A stretch of DNA of 64,000 nucleotides from JBBRGK01 sp036741355 (GCA_036741355.1 DAINSK010000004.1:1-64000); one strand, 5' to 3'. Positions 33,591-43,283 are shown, numbered from the stretch's first letter. Numbers and translations: made by a program. Notes: generated by a model not told the origin, from the letters alone.

Positions 33591-33722
33591 AATTGTTGGG
33601 TTACCGCGTCATCCTAACAACGGCGAACCGGCAGGTCAACAAGGCGGAAGCACAGATACGGCTTGGACGGATCCGAAAGGCTCGATAAATTGCCGGCCTT
33701 CTTCGGCGGTTGAGCCGCCCCC

Positions 33723-34769
33723 TTAGAACTCGACACCCGGCTGCGCGCGGATTCCCTGGCTGTCGAAGGGGTGCTTGATCGAGCGCATCTCTGTGACGAG
33801 GTCGGCGAAATCGATCAGCGCCTGCGGGGCGTAGCGGCCGGTAATGACGACGTGCAGCATCGGCGGCTTGTTGGCGCGCAGCCAGTCGATCACGGCGTCC
33901 GTATCGAGCCAGCCGTAGTGCATCGGGTAGGTGAACTCGTCGAGTACCAGCACGTCCAGTTCGCCGCCGAGGATCTCTTGTTGCGCCAGTTCCCAACCGT
34001 GGCGGGCCAGGTCGGCAGAGACGTCGAGGTCCTTGCTCGTCCACGTCCAACCGTCGCCGGTGCCGATCCAGCGCACGCCCATCTTTTTTGCGGCCCGCGC
34101 CTCGCCGAAACTTGCGCCGCTGTGCTTGAGGAACTGGATGACCGCGACCCGCAGGTTGCGACCCCAGGCGCGCGTCACCAGACCAATGGCGGCCGTGCTC
34201 TTGCCTTTTCCGTTGCCCGTATTGACGATTACCAATCCCTTGCGGATGCGTTTCTCGCGCGCCGACTGCCGGCGCTGCTCGCGTTCGTCGCCGGCGGTTG
34301 TGCTCGGGCTGGGAACGTCGCCGCGAGGTTCCTCTTCATCGCCGCGCTCGGTCGTCGGACCCGCTACCATCTCGCTCTCAACGTAGCTTCCAGCATCGCC
34401 GCGCACGTCGGGTGCGTAGGCCGGCCGCGAACCCTCCGGATAGAGGTTGTGGAACGTGGCTTCCTGGACCGGGCAGCCGCCGGCAAGGTGCTCGCGGGCG
34501 ATGCGCCGAGCCAGGTCGGCGTCCACATGGTGATACCAGGTTCCTTCCGGGTATACCACGGCGATCGGCCCCCCGGCGCAGACGCCCAGACAATCGACGA
34601 CGCTGATTTTCACCCGTTCCGGGTTGCGCAATCGCCGGCGGTCGCCGAGCTCCTCGCGAACGGCGGCTTCCAGTTGCGAAGCCAGTTCTCCGGGCGCGCA
34701 GGTGCCGTGGCCGCAGATCAGCAGGTGCCGGCCGTACGGCCGCATTTCGGGGGACGGATTCCCGGTCAT
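33723..34769 (-). CDS. cobO: Cob(I)yrinate a,c-diamide adenosyltransferase fused to a 2Fe-2S ferredoxin-like domain
   Basis: Residues 1-100 form a thioredoxin-like [2Fe-2S] ferredoxin domain with four Cys in 'CGHGTC' and 'DCLGVCAGGP'. After an acidic/basic linker comes the CobO/BtuR domain: P-loop 'NTGNGKGKSTAAIGL', 'VIQFLKHS', 'GDGWTWTS' and 'LVLDEFTYP', ending in 'KHPFDSQGIRAQPGVEF'. It adenosylates reduced corrinoid. The ferredoxin part may deliver the electron that makes Co(I), an inference from the fusion. ATG 34769 has GAGG upstream; the gene slightly precedes the methyltransferase stop. Confidence 0.9.
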   Translation of the reverse strand: MTGNPSPEMRPYGRHLLICGHGTCAPGELASQLEAAVREELGDRRRLRNPERVKISVVDCLGVCAGGPIAVVYPEGTWYHHVDADLARRIAREHLAGGCPVQEATFHNLYPEGSRPAYAPDVRGDAGSYVESEMVAGPTTERGDEEEPRGDVPSPSTTAGDEREQRRQSAREKRIRKGLVIVNTGNGKGKSTAAIGLVTRAWGRNLRVAVIQFLKHSGASFGEARAAKKMGVRWIGTGDGWTWTSKDLDVSADLARHGWELAQQEILGGELDVLVLDEFTYPMHYGWLDTDAVIDWLRANKPPMLHVVITGRYAPQALIDFADLVTEMRSIKHPFDSQGIRAQPGVEF

Positions 34770-34779
34770 GACTTGCCCT

Positions 34780-35562
34780 CTATTCTCCAACGGCGCCAAC
34801 TCGCACGGCCGCGATCACCATCCCCTCAGGACGGGAACCATACGTCAGCGCGGGGTCGTACGCGTTCCAGCAACCGGTTACCCGCAAACCCGCCCGCGAT
34901 AGCAGCCCGGCCGCTTCGTCAGGGAGGTAGTGGTGCCGCCGCCGCTCGAAGCATTCCACCCGACCATCGGCAAAGCGATGGACGCGCCGGCTCGTGCCGG
35001 TGCGGGTGAGCGCATCGAATCGGATCGTCTCTGTAATCTCCTCATCGCGGTCGTTTGCGACCGTCACCTGGCAGGGCGGCAGCTCTGGCGGACAATCGGT
35101 GGTCCCGAACAGCAGCCGGCCGCCTGTGTAGAGCGCTCCGACGACGGCCTTCAGCGCGGACAGGTTATCCTCTTCGTCCTCGAATGAGAGCAGGCAGTCG
35201 TCGTAAAAGACGCACACGGCGTCGAACCGGCCCAAAGCCGGCAGCCTGCGCGCGGTACCCTGGCAAAACTCGACCGATAAGCCTTCCCGCTGCGCTCGCC
35301 GGCGACCGATCTCAAGCAGATCGGGCGAGAGGTCGAACGCCGTCACCGCGTAGCCGCGGCGGACAAGCTCCAGGCTGGTGCGGCCCCAACTTGCGGCAAG
35401 GTCGAGAACGCGCATCCCTGGCCGTAGGGCGAGCGTTAGCTCGGCGAAATCGACGTCTGGGACGGGGTCGTGATGCACGCCCGCCGTCTCGCCGTCCCTT
35501 ATGCGCCGCGCCCAGCGCGCGGTGAGCGCGAGATACCACTGCTCATTGGCGGTGTACTGCAT
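34780..35562 (-). CDS. Class I SAM-dependent methyltransferase
   Basis: The 260-residue protein has motif I 'VLDLAASWGRTSLELVRRG' near residue 52, an acidic end of strand 2 ('VTAFDLSPDLLEIG') and 'FDAVCVFYDDCLLSF' as motif II/III. The substrate is not evident. It sits in the cobalt chelatase/CobO operon and its start codon overlaps the end of the ChlI/ChlD gene, so a role in corrinoid metabolism is plausible. It does not look like the known precorrin methyltransferases (CobA/I/J/M/L), which have a different fold. Confidence 0.75.
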   Translation of the reverse strand: MQYTANEQWYLALTARWARRIRDGETAGVHHDPVPDVDFAELTLALRPGMRVLDLAASWGRTSLELVRRGYAVTAFDLSPDLLEIGRRRAQREGLSVEFCQGTARRLPALGRFDAVCVFYDDCLLSFEDEEDNLSALKAVVGALYTGGRLLFGTTDCPPELPPCQVTVANDRDEEITETIRFDALTRTGTSRRVHRFADGRVECFERRRHHYLPDEAAGLLSRAGLRVTGCWNAYDPALTYGSRPEGMVIAAVRVGAVGE

Positions 35563-37610
35563 CAGTCCGCCTCATACCGCTGCTGCAACCGGCCAGCGTC
35601 GAGGCGCATGTATTCGGCGCCGAGCCAGCCAGAGAGCCCGCGGGCGAAACCGGTGCCGGCGCGACCCGATTCGGTGTCCAGGACAACCGTGCGCCAGCCG
35701 TGGGAGCGGATCGTTTCCGCCACGTAACGCGCCGCCTGCAACGGATCGACACCAGGTGGGGCGGAGTTGGCGCGGCCGTCGGAGACGAGGATCAGAATCG
35801 GTGCGATCGGCTGGGACCCGCGCAGCGCTCGTTCGACGGTGGCGCGGGCAGTCTCCAGGCCGGCGGCCAGCGGCGTCCGGCCTCCGGTGCTCAAAGAAGT
35901 CAGCCGCCGCTCCGCCAGTTCGACGCTGTTCGTGGGCGGTAGGACCAACTCGGCCTGCTGGCCCTTGAAGACAACCATGCCCACCTGATCGCGTTTGCGG
36001 TAGGCGTCTAACAGCAAACCGAGAACAGCGGCCTTAGTAGACGCCATCCGCTCGCGGGCGCCCATCGACCCGCTGGCGTCCAGCACGAAGAGCATGAGGC
36101 TGCCGGTCCGTCCGCGTCGCACCCGTTCCCGTAAGTCATCGCGGTGCAGTGCGATGGCCGGAAGGTTGTCGTCTCGCGATCTGCGGACCTGCTGGTACGG
36201 CGCGGCGGCTGCAAGCGTCGCCGCAACCGCGAGCTCGCGTACGGGGCCCTTCGGCGCCAAGGTGTGCGCGGTTCCTCCGCGGCGTCCTAACGGGACGGAG
36301 AGCCGGCGACCGGTACTCTCCGAGCGTGCGCGGTCGGGCGCGGCCGGCAACAGGAACGACGGCGGCAGCTTCCCCGGTGCTGTCCAGTGCTCACCGGCAG
36401 GCGCCGATAGCCGGGACGGCTGGGCACTGTGAGCCGGATTCGGGTTTTCTCGTTGCCCCGCCGGTTGCGACGCTCGTGCCGTGGATCGCCCATGTCCGGG
36501 CGCTGGCTCGGCTGCTCCGGCATTGTCTCCTTCTGGGGGGCCATCATTCCCTGCGGGCTGATCGTTGCCGTCCTGAGTCGACTGGTAACCGGCGATCGCG
36601 CCGTCTAACTGTTGCGGATCCATGCCGGGCTGCTCGAACGGCTGCCGCCTGCGCCGATGAGCGAGTACCAGCGGCGCGACCTCGCGCACATCTTCCTCGC
36701 TTACCAGCTCGCGACCTCGATATGCGGCGAGCGAGACGGCGACGCGGTACATAGCCAGGTCTGCCCGCAGGCCGTCCACCTCGAAAGCGGTGCAGATGTG
36801 CGTGATGAGGCCGAGCAGACCGTCGGAAAGGGACACCTTGGGCAGGAGGTCGCGCGCGCGCGCCAGCCGATCGCGTTCATCCGCTTCCGCCTTCAAGTGA
36901 GAGCGGGCGAATGAAGCGGGATCGGCCTCGTACGCGATCCGGTTGCGTACCGCAGCGGCCCGCTCAGCCGGGTCGTGCAGGCCATCGACGTCGACTGCAA
37001 GGGCAAACCGGTCGAGCAGTTGCGGCCGCAGCTCGCCCTCTTCGGGGTTCATCGTCCCGATCAGCATCACGCGGGCAGGGTGGCTAACCGACATACCCTC
37101 GCGTTCGACGTAGTTGCGCCCCATCGCGGCGGCGTCGAGCAGCAGATCCACCAGGTGGTCGCCAAGCAGATTCACCTCGTCCATGTAGAGGATGCCGCGA
37201 TTGGCGCGCGCCAGCAGCCCTGGCTCAAAGCGGCGTTCGCCGCTCTGGATCGCAACCTCCAGGTTCAAACTGCCGGCGACTCGATCCTCGGTGGCGCCGA
37301 TCGGCAGTTCAACCACCGGCACGCGCCGGTAGATCCCCGGCAGCGCCTCACCGGCAGCAATCCGCGGCGCGCAGTCGTCGCAGGCTGCGATCGCGTCCGT
37401 CGGGTCGCAGCCGAAGGGGCAGCCCTCAACGGTATCCAGGTCAGGCAGCAGACCGGCCAGTGCCCGGACGGCCGTCGACTTTGCGGTGCCTTTCCGCCCA
37501 CGCACCAGTACACCGCCGAGTGCCGGGTTGACCGCGTGCAGCAGCAACGCGAGCCGCATCTGCGGTTGCCCGACGATCGCGGTGAACGGGTAGACGGGCC
37601 GCCCGGTCAT
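35562..37610 (-). CDS. Fused ChlI/ChlD-type chelatase AAA+ and von Willebrand A subunit
   Basis: The 682-residue protein has an AAA+ domain with Walker A 'VRGRKGTAKSTAVRAL' (about residue 36), the zinc-like Cys group 'CPFGCDP...CDDC', Walker B 'GILYMDEVNLL' and sensor 'IGTMNPEEGELRPQLLDRF'. A Pro/Gln-rich acidic linker (about 350-450) leads to a VWA domain with MIDAS 'FVLDASGSMGAR' and 'STGGRTPLAAGL'. It resembles fused magnesium chelatase BchI-BchD. Placed directly after cobN it most likely provides the ATPase of cobalt chelation, replacing CobS/CobT. ATG 37610 is six bases before the cobN stop. Confidence 0.88.
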   Translation of the reverse strand: MTGRPVYPFTAIVGQPQMRLALLLHAVNPALGGVLVRGRKGTAKSTAVRALAGLLPDLDTVEGCPFGCDPTDAIAACDDCAPRIAAGEALPGIYRRVPVVELPIGATEDRVAGSLNLEVAIQSGERRFEPGLLARANRGILYMDEVNLLGDHLVDLLLDAAAMGRNYVEREGMSVSHPARVMLIGTMNPEEGELRPQLLDRFALAVDVDGLHDPAERAAAVRNRIAYEADPASFARSHLKAEADERDRLARARDLLPKVSLSDGLLGLITHICTAFEVDGLRADLAMYRVAVSLAAYRGRELVSEEDVREVAPLVLAHRRRRQPFEQPGMDPQQLDGAIAGYQSTQDGNDQPAGNDGPPEGDNAGAAEPAPGHGRSTARASQPAGQRENPNPAHSAQPSRLSAPAGEHWTAPGKLPPSFLLPAAPDRARSESTGRRLSVPLGRRGGTAHTLAPKGPVRELAVAATLAAAAPYQQVRRSRDDNLPAIALHRDDLRERVRRGRTGSLMLFVLDASGSMGARERMASTKAAVLGLLLDAYRKRDQVGMVVFKGQQAELVLPPTNSVELAERRLTSLSTGGRTPLAAGLETARATVERALRGSQPIAPILILVSDGRANSAPPGVDPLQAARYVAETIRSHGWRTVVLDTESGRAGTGFARGLSGWLGAEYMRLDAGRLQQRYEAD

Positions 37611-37615
37611 CGCGG

Positions 37616-40600
37616 TCAAACCTCGGCCCCCTCGAGCTCGGCATCCGTCTCCAGGTACGCCCCGCGCAGCGCGTCGAGCTTCTCGGGGTCGGGCGAGGAC
37701 CAGAGCCCTCGGTCGGCCGCCTCCAGCAGGCGTGAAGCGATGTCGCGCAGCGCCCATGGATTGCTCTTCTGAAGGAAGTCGCGCTGCTGCTCGTCGAGCA
37801 CGTACGAATCAGTGAGCTGCGCGTACATCCAGTCGTCCACCACGCCGGCGGTGGCGTCGTAGCCGAAAAGGTAATCAACGGTCGAAGCGAGCTCGAGCCC
37901 GCCCTTATATCCGTGTCGCCGGATCGATTCCAACCATTTCGGGTTCACGACCCGTGAGCGGAATACCCGCAGCGCCTCTTCCTTCAGGTCTCGCACGCGC
38001 GCCCGCCTGGGGTCTGAACTGTCGCCGAAGTACTTGCGCGGCGCCCGTCCGGTCAACGCCTGAATGGTGGCGATCATGCCGCCGTGATACTGCAGATAGT
38101 CGTCCGAATCGAAAATATCGTGCTCGCGGTTGTCCTGGTTCTTGACCGCGATGGCGACGCTGCTAAGCGCCTGGCGAAAGTCATCACGGGCGTCGACGCC
38201 AAACTCGGCTTCGCTGTAAGCGTAGCCGCCCCAGTTCACGTATGCCTCGGCGAAGTCATTTAACCCCTGCCAATTGCGTTCATCAATCAGCGGCAGGATG
38301 CCGGCCCCGTATGTGCCGGGCTTGCAGCCGAACACCCGATACACCGATCGCCTCTCCGCCTCATTGGCACCGATCCCTTTCGCGATCAGGCGTTCGCGCT
38401 CGGCCTCGGCCCGACGCCGAACGAAGTTCTGGTCGAGCGGTTCGTCCAGTCCCGCCACGAGGCGGACAGCCTGATCGATCGCGGCGATCAGGTGTGGAAA
38501 TGCGTCGCGGAAGAAGCCGGAAATGCGGCAGACGACGTCGATACGCGGCCGGCCAAGCTCCGCCAGCGCGATCGGCTCCACGCCGAGCAGGCGGCGGTTC
38601 TCCATCTGCCAGCGCGGCCGCACACCCAGGAGCGCGAACACCTCGGCGATGTCGTCGCCGTGCGTGCGCATCGCACTGGTGCCCCAGATGGAGATGCCGA
38701 CCGACTCCGGATAGGCGCCCTCCTCGCGTAGATGCTTTGCCAGTAGCTCGCCGGCCAGTGCGCGGCCGATCTCCCACGCAGCCACGCTGGGTATGGCCCG
38801 CGGATCGACACCGTAGAAGTTACGCCCGGTGGGCAGCACGTGCGCCATGCCCCGCGTCGGCGCCCCGCTTGGGCCCGCCGGAATGTAGCGCCCGTCCAAC
38901 GCCGCGAGCACACCGCTTATCTCATCGGGAATGTGCCCCAGCTTTGGTATCAGCTCGGCGCAGATATAGCGCAGGGTGTCGACCACGCCCGACGTATCCC
39001 CGGACGCATCAGCCAAAAGGCGCACCACCGCGGCCTCCGGCGCGACAGACACGGACCCGGTGTCCGTAACCGACCGAATCAACTCTCTGCTCAGGTGGTC
39101 GACCGTTTCCGCAAGGTCGCCGGCAGTCACCAGTGGCTTCTCCGTACGAGCGGCGAGGAGCGAAGGCACGGGCGAATCGAGACGCGCGCCCGGCTCCTCG
39201 CGCAGCCTGCCCACGTCGAGCCCGCACGCGATTGCAACTGCGTCCGGAAGGGCCGGCACGCCGAGGTTGGGGATCCGAACGAGGTGGAAGAGCAGTTCCA
39301 CCAGCGTCTCGCCTTTCGGCACTTGGCCGAGGATGTGCAGGCCGTCGCGGATCTGTGCTCCCGCAAGCTCACACAGGTAACCGTCGATCTCTTGCATCAG
39401 GTGGGCGAAATCTTTGCCGCGCATCTCCGTCATGCTGACCGGCGTGCCGTCCTCGGTGAGGGCCGGGTCCCAAGCGTGCGTGTGTCCGGCACTGTTGCGG
39501 TTGAGCAGTACTTCGAGGTCGGAGCCGAGGTTAGCCCGCTGCAGCACGTCCCAGATCTGCCGCTGCAGCAGCGGCGTCTTGGACGGGTCCAGCAACTCCA
39601 CCTGGTAGTACTCGTCGATTAGTTGCGCCAGCTCGGCGAGGTCGCCGTAGGCGCCCGCGCTCGTCATCGGCGGCGTCATGTGATCGACTATCACCGCGTG
39701 GGTGCGGCGCTTGGCCTGTGCGCCCTCGCCGGGGTCGTTGATGATGAACGGGTAGACAAGCGGCAGGCCGGACAAGAACTGGCCGGGAAAGCAGGTTGGA
39801 CCCTGCCCGACCGCTTTACCCGGCAGCCATTCGAGCGTGCCGTGCTTGCCCACGTGGACGATTGCGTCGGCGCCAAACCCCGCGGGTGCGGGCTCCCTGA
39901 GCCAGCGGTAGAGCGCGTGATAGTTGTGCGGCGGGGGCAGGTCGGGCAGGTGGTAGATGGCGTTCGGGTCCATGCCGTAGCCGCGCGGCGGCTGCAGCGC
40001 CACGAATGCGTTGCCGAAGCGTAGTCCCGCCAGCGCAATGGCGCCATCGTGCACGTACGCCTCTCCGGGCGGCGGTCCCCATTGCCCGGTCATCTCCCCG
40101 CGACTCTTGCTGGAAAGTCCCGCGAACCAGCCGTCGTACGTCTGCTCCGGTACACTTGCCGCTGCGTTGCCGAGCTGCCCGTCCGTGAGGATCTCGACGT
40201 CATATGAACAGCGGTCGATCAGCGCGTGGATGAGCTCGTCGCCTGTCCCGGGCGCGCCTTCGATCCTATAGCCGGCATCGGTCATCGCGTCGAAGAGGCG
40301 CAGCAGCGACGCGGGAGCGTCGAGGCCGACCGCGTTGCCGATGCGGCTTGCCCGAGCGGCCTGGTTGGTGAGCACGAAGGCGATGCGCTTTTCACTGTTC
40401 GGCTTGCGCCGCAACGCGATCAGCCGCAATAGTAACTCGACCACCCGGTCAATGCGCTCTTCGTCCGGCTCGTAATGCACGGCGCCGTCGTTTGATTCTC
40501 CGGCTCCGGCCGACTCCTTGAATGAGACGGGCACGGAGATGATCCGCCCATCGAACTCCGGGATGGCGACGTTCATCGCCGTGTCGATCGGGCTCAGCCC

Positions 40601-41821
40601 GCGCAGCGACGCCTCCCACTGCTCGCGTGAACTGGAGGCGGTTATTGCCTGCAAGACCGGCACGTCGAGCCGCTCCAACGCGGCCACCGCCCAGCCGGAC
40701 AGCTCGGCGCTTTCCGGATCGACGGCGCCCATGGCAAACGACATCGTGCAAAGCAGGGCGTCGACCGCCGTGCGGCCGTCTTCGTCACGAAAGTAGGCCA
40801 GCGGCTCCGGCATGCCGTCCGAGCCGTCCTCCTTCAGCGAATACGCGTAGACGGGCAGCACGTTCAGTCCCGCGGCCTCGCCGCGACGCACGATTGCATC
40901 CACGAAGGCGGTGTTACCGGAGAGCAGGTGCGAGCGGTAGAAGAGCAAACCGACGCTCGGCCGCTCGGAATCACGGTGGTCACGCCACGCCTGCAGGGTT
41001 CCTTCGGGCACATCTGGATGATAGACGCCGTGCCGTGGCTGGTCCTGCGGTCGGTCGTAGCCGAAGCCGGTGGTGAGCAAGTGGTCGGCGAGAAACCGCA
41101 GGCCATGTTCGTAATTACGCACGCCGCCGCTCTGGAAGTATGCGGCCAGCTCATGGGCCACCGGAACACCAGCGTTCGATAGTGCGGTGAGCTCGGGGTC
41201 CAGAACGTCCGTGCCCGGCAGGCAGATCACCCAGAATCCATCGCGCTCGGCTTCGGACACGATCCGTCCCAGCCCATGGTCGAAGCTGGCGCGGCCCCCG
41301 ATTAGCCGGAGCACGACGATCTCGGCACGCGGCAGCTTGGCATCGAGGAAGGCGTCTACGTCCGCATCGCTTTTGAGGTGCGACAGGTTGTACGCACGCA
41401 GGGCCGGGAAGTCGTGTGGCAACGACGAGCGGACGCTTTCCAGGGCCAGGAGGTCGGTGTCGGCCTGGCTGAGCACGAGGAAGCCTTCGCGCTCGACCTC
41501 CGGTCGTGGCTCCCTGGGCGGCGCGGCCGGTTGACCGAGAGCGTCATGGCCGTCCCACGTAAAGGAGGTGAAGTGGTACTCGGCCAGCGCCTGCGGCGGC
41601 GGCAGGTACGCGTTTGCCGCCAGCATCGTGTCGATGTAGTCGTACAGCGCGACGATGCGCTCCTCGGTGTTGACCGAGTGAAACCAGATATGGTGGCCGT
41701 CAAACAGCAGCAGAGCAACGTTGGCAAGCGGGCACGGACCGAGGCAGCCACTCTGGGTGAGGTGTACCTTGTTGCGCAGCCGTCGCCGCTCCCACTGTTC
41801 GTGGTACAGGTCTGTCGGCAC
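37616..41821 (-). CDS. cobN: Cobaltochelatase large subunit CobN with N-terminal ferredoxin domain
   Basis: From GTG 41821 the frame encodes 1401 residues of CobN, with 'HVGKHGTLEWLPGKAVGQGP' and 'YPFIINDPGEGAQAKRR' in the core and 'VDYLFGYDATAGVVDDWMY' near the end. The first residues 'HLTQSGCLGPCPLANV' are the second half of a [2Fe-2S] domain. Its first half ('QLFVCSTGCCCGRTDDGY') continues upstream in frame to about 41944, where no ATG/GTG/TTG exists before stop TAG. ATG 41964 is in another frame. The true start is therefore unresolved (rare ATA start, or a one-base indel). CobN inserts Co2+ into hydrogenobyrinate a,c-diamide. Confidence 0.92.
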   Translation of the reverse strand: MPTDLYHEQWERRRLRNKVHLTQSGCLGPCPLANVALLLFDGHHIWFHSVNTEERIVALYDYIDTMLAANAYLPPPQALAEYHFTSFTWDGHDALGQPAAPPREPRPEVEREGFLVLSQADTDLLALESVRSSLPHDFPALRAYNLSHLKSDADVDAFLDAKLPRAEIVVLRLIGGRASFDHGLGRIVSEAERDGFWVICLPGTDVLDPELTALSNAGVPVAHELAAYFQSGGVRNYEHGLRFLADHLLTTGFGYDRPQDQPRHGVYHPDVPEGTLQAWRDHRDSERPSVGLLFYRSHLLSGNTAFVDAIVRRGEAAGLNVLPVYAYSLKEDGSDGMPEPLAYFRDEDGRTAVDALLCTMSFAMGAVDPESAELSGWAVAALERLDVPVLQAITASSSREQWEASLRGLSPIDTAMNVAIPEFDGRIISVPVSFKESAGAGESNDGAVHYEPDEERIDRVVELLLRLIALRRKPNSEKRIAFVLTNQAARASRIGNAVGLDAPASLLRLFDAMTDAGYRIEGAPGTGDELIHALIDRCSYDVEILTDGQLGNAAASVPEQTYDGWFAGLSSKSRGEMTGQWGPPPGEAYVHDGAIALAGLRFGNAFVALQPPRGYGMDPNAIYHLPDLPPPHNYHALYRWLREPAPAGFGADAIVHVGKHGTLEWLPGKAVGQGPTCFPGQFLSGLPLVYPFIINDPGEGAQAKRRTHAVIVDHMTPPMTSAGAYGDLAELAQLIDEYYQVELLDPSKTPLLQRQIWDVLQRANLGSDLEVLLNRNSAGHTHAWDPALTEDGTPVSMTEMRGKDFAHLMQEIDGYLCELAGAQIRDGLHILGQVPKGETLVELLFHLVRIPNLGVPALPDAVAIACGLDVGRLREEPGARLDSPVPSLLAARTEKPLVTAGDLAETVDHLSRELIRSVTDTGSVSVAPEAAVVRLLADASGDTSGVVDTLRYICAELIPKLGHIPDEISGVLAALDGRYIPAGPSGAPTRGMAHVLPTGRNFYGVDPRAIPSVAAWEIGRALAGELLAKHLREEGAYPESVGISIWGTSAMRTHGDDIAEVFALLGVRPRWQMENRRLLGVEPIALAELGRPRIDVVCRISGFFRDAFPHLIAAIDQAVRLVAGLDEPLDQNFVRRRAEAERERLIAKGIGANEAERRSVYRVFGCKPGTYGAGILPLIDERNWQGLNDFAEAYVNWGGYAYSEAEFGVDARDDFRQALSSVAIAVKNQDNREHDIFDSDDYLQYHGGMIATIQALTGRAPRKYFGDSSDPRRARVRDLKEEALRVFRSRVVNPKWLESIRRHGYKGGLELASTVDYLFGYDATAGVVDDWMYAQLTDSYVLDEQQRDFLQKSNPWALRDIASRLLEAADRGLWSSPDPEKLDALRGAYLETDAELEGAEV

Positions 41822-42019
41822 CGGGGCGTAACCGTCGTCGGTGCGGCCGCAGCAGCAACCCGTGGAGCAGACGAAGAGTTGCCCCTGTTTGCGGGCGACG
41901 TTGACGAGCTTTCCGTCTTCGCGATAGATGAGATTGCGTGTTATTGCGTTCGCTCGCTATCCATACAGCGCGGGAGCGAGCGACGATCGGTTGCGGTTCG
42001 CCCCGTGGGATAGGCGCGT

Positions 42020-42185
42020 TCCGCTGCAACTCTCGCTCATCCGCGAAGCTCGATGAGTTGGCGCTGCCGACGGGTTTTCTGGCTCCCGGGAGAGATCTCC
42101 CGGTGACAGTAGCGCGACTGCGCCGGATTCTCACCGGCTTGCCCGCGCCAGCAGCGACGTTCCTGGTTCGCGGGGATCGTACGTA
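42020..42185 (-). promoter_or_regulatory. Cobalamin riboswitch upstream of cobN operon
   Basis: On the minus strand 'CGGGCAAGCCGGTGAGAATC', 'GCGCAGTCGCGCTACTGTCA', a CCGGGAGA/TCTCCCGG hairpin and 'GAGCCAGAAAACCCGTCGGC' follow each other. The tail 'TCGCGGATGAGCGAGAG' is also typical. No U-run terminator is visible before cobN, so control may be translational. Confidence 0.92.
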
Positions 42186-42309
42186 ATCGCGCAGGTCGAT
42201 ACAAGGGGAGACGGATTCGGGGCGGCGAGTACGTCCTTGCAACATCTGGTGCGGCCATCTACCATTAGCCGGTATGCCGCTTGATAACGAAGGAGCGTAA
42301 ACCCAACAC

Positions 42310-42525
42310 ATGCTACTTGTCACACCCAGGGACGGGGAGACCGGCGAGCAGTTCGTCGCCCGCTTCACGAAGACCGTGCAGCGCGACGGAATCCTCCGCG
42401 AGGTGAAGCGCCGCCGGCACTTCATTTCCAACCACGAGGCCGAGCGCCTGGTAAAGCAGAAGGCCGCACGCAAGCGCGCCCGCGCCGCAAGGAAAGCTGC
42501 TGAACGCGCCGCACGGATCCGTTAG
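42310..42525 (+). CDS. rpsU: 30S ribosomal protein S21
   Basis: The 71-residue very basic protein has the S21 core 'VQRDGILREVKRRRHF' followed by an Arg/Lys/Ala-rich helix ('KQKAARKRARAARKAAERAA'). S21 binds near the anti-Shine-Dalgarno end of 16S rRNA and helps initiation. It is monocistronic, divergent from the cobN riboswitch; the region after its stop to 42689 holds no gene. Confidence 0.92.
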   Translation: MLLVTPRDGETGEQFVARFTKTVQRDGILREVKRRRHFISNHEAERLVKQKAARKRARAARKAAERAARIR

Positions 42526-42689
42526 TTCAGACCCGCGCCCCTCATCAATCAATAATCAACCGGTCACGCGCCTGTGAATATCTGACCAGTTCGCTATATT
42601 GGCCTGAGCAGTTCCGCGTTTACCCCGGCCGCATCAATAGCCGCCGGAGGTATACATTCCAGGCACCGGTTGCAACAAGGTAGACCCCG

Positions 42690-43247
42690 ATGGCCGCTCA
42701 GCTCGCCGAGCAGGACCCGATCATTGCGCCGATGCGTGGTGCCGGGTTCCTCATGCTCGCGATTATGGCTACCGGCGTCGCCTGGGTAGCTGTGATCTCG
42801 CGTCATTCCGCGCAGGCTTCACCGCGGGACGCGGTCGTGTCAGGGTCTCTGCTCTCCTCATTCCAGCAGACGACACTCATCGCAGGAACGGCAACGTATT
42901 ACGCAGACGACTTTCAGGGCCGCTTGATGGCGAGCGGACGGCCCTTCGACCTCAACGACCCGTCGATCGCCGCCTCCAACCAGTGGCCGCTCGGTACCCG
43001 CCTGCGGCTGCAGCGCGCCGCCGGCGGACCGTACGACGCAACCCTGTCGCCCGCTGAGCGGGAACGGTACTTCAATCACCCCGTGATCGTCACCGTGCAG
43101 GACCACGGTGACTTCACGCACGCGCTCGACCTCAGTCGCGCCGCTTTCGCCCAGCTCGGCCGGCCCCAGGAAGGGGTGATCAGTATCCTGATCGAGTCGC
43201 TGGGCAACGGCGACGGCGCCAAGCAGGTGACGCTAGATTCACATTGA
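42690..43247 (+). CDS. RlpA-like double-psi beta-barrel protein, membrane-anchored
   Basis: The 185-residue protein has one hydrophobic segment at about residues 17-38 (signal anchor). A RlpA/DPBB domain follows: 'GTATYYADDFQGRLMASG' with the family's 'ASG', 'WPLGTRLRLQR', 'VIVTVQDHGDF' and 'LDLSRAAFAQLG'. RlpA proteins bind or cleave bare glycan strands of peptidoglycan, and this copy keeps the 'ALDLS' Asp expected for the fold. The catalytic state is unclear. It is a standalone gene facing yajQ. Confidence 0.8.
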   Translation: MAAQLAEQDPIIAPMRGAGFLMLAIMATGVAWVAVISRHSAQASPRDAVVSGSLLSSFQQTTLIAGTATYYADDFQGRLMASGRPFDLNDPSIAASNQWPLGTRLRLQRAAGGPYDATLSPAERERYFNHPVIVTVQDHGDFTHALDLSRAAFAQLGRPQEGVISILIESLGNGDGAKQVTLDSH

Positions 43248-43283
43248 GTTTCACGCGTCCGAGCCGGATCAGGCGTTCTAGGT

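Noticed and set aside
37616..41821. Magnesium chelatase BchH for bacteriochlorophyll
   Set aside because: Cobalamin riboswitch, cobO and cobB in context and the N-terminal ferredoxin domain point to CobN; no bch genes are present.
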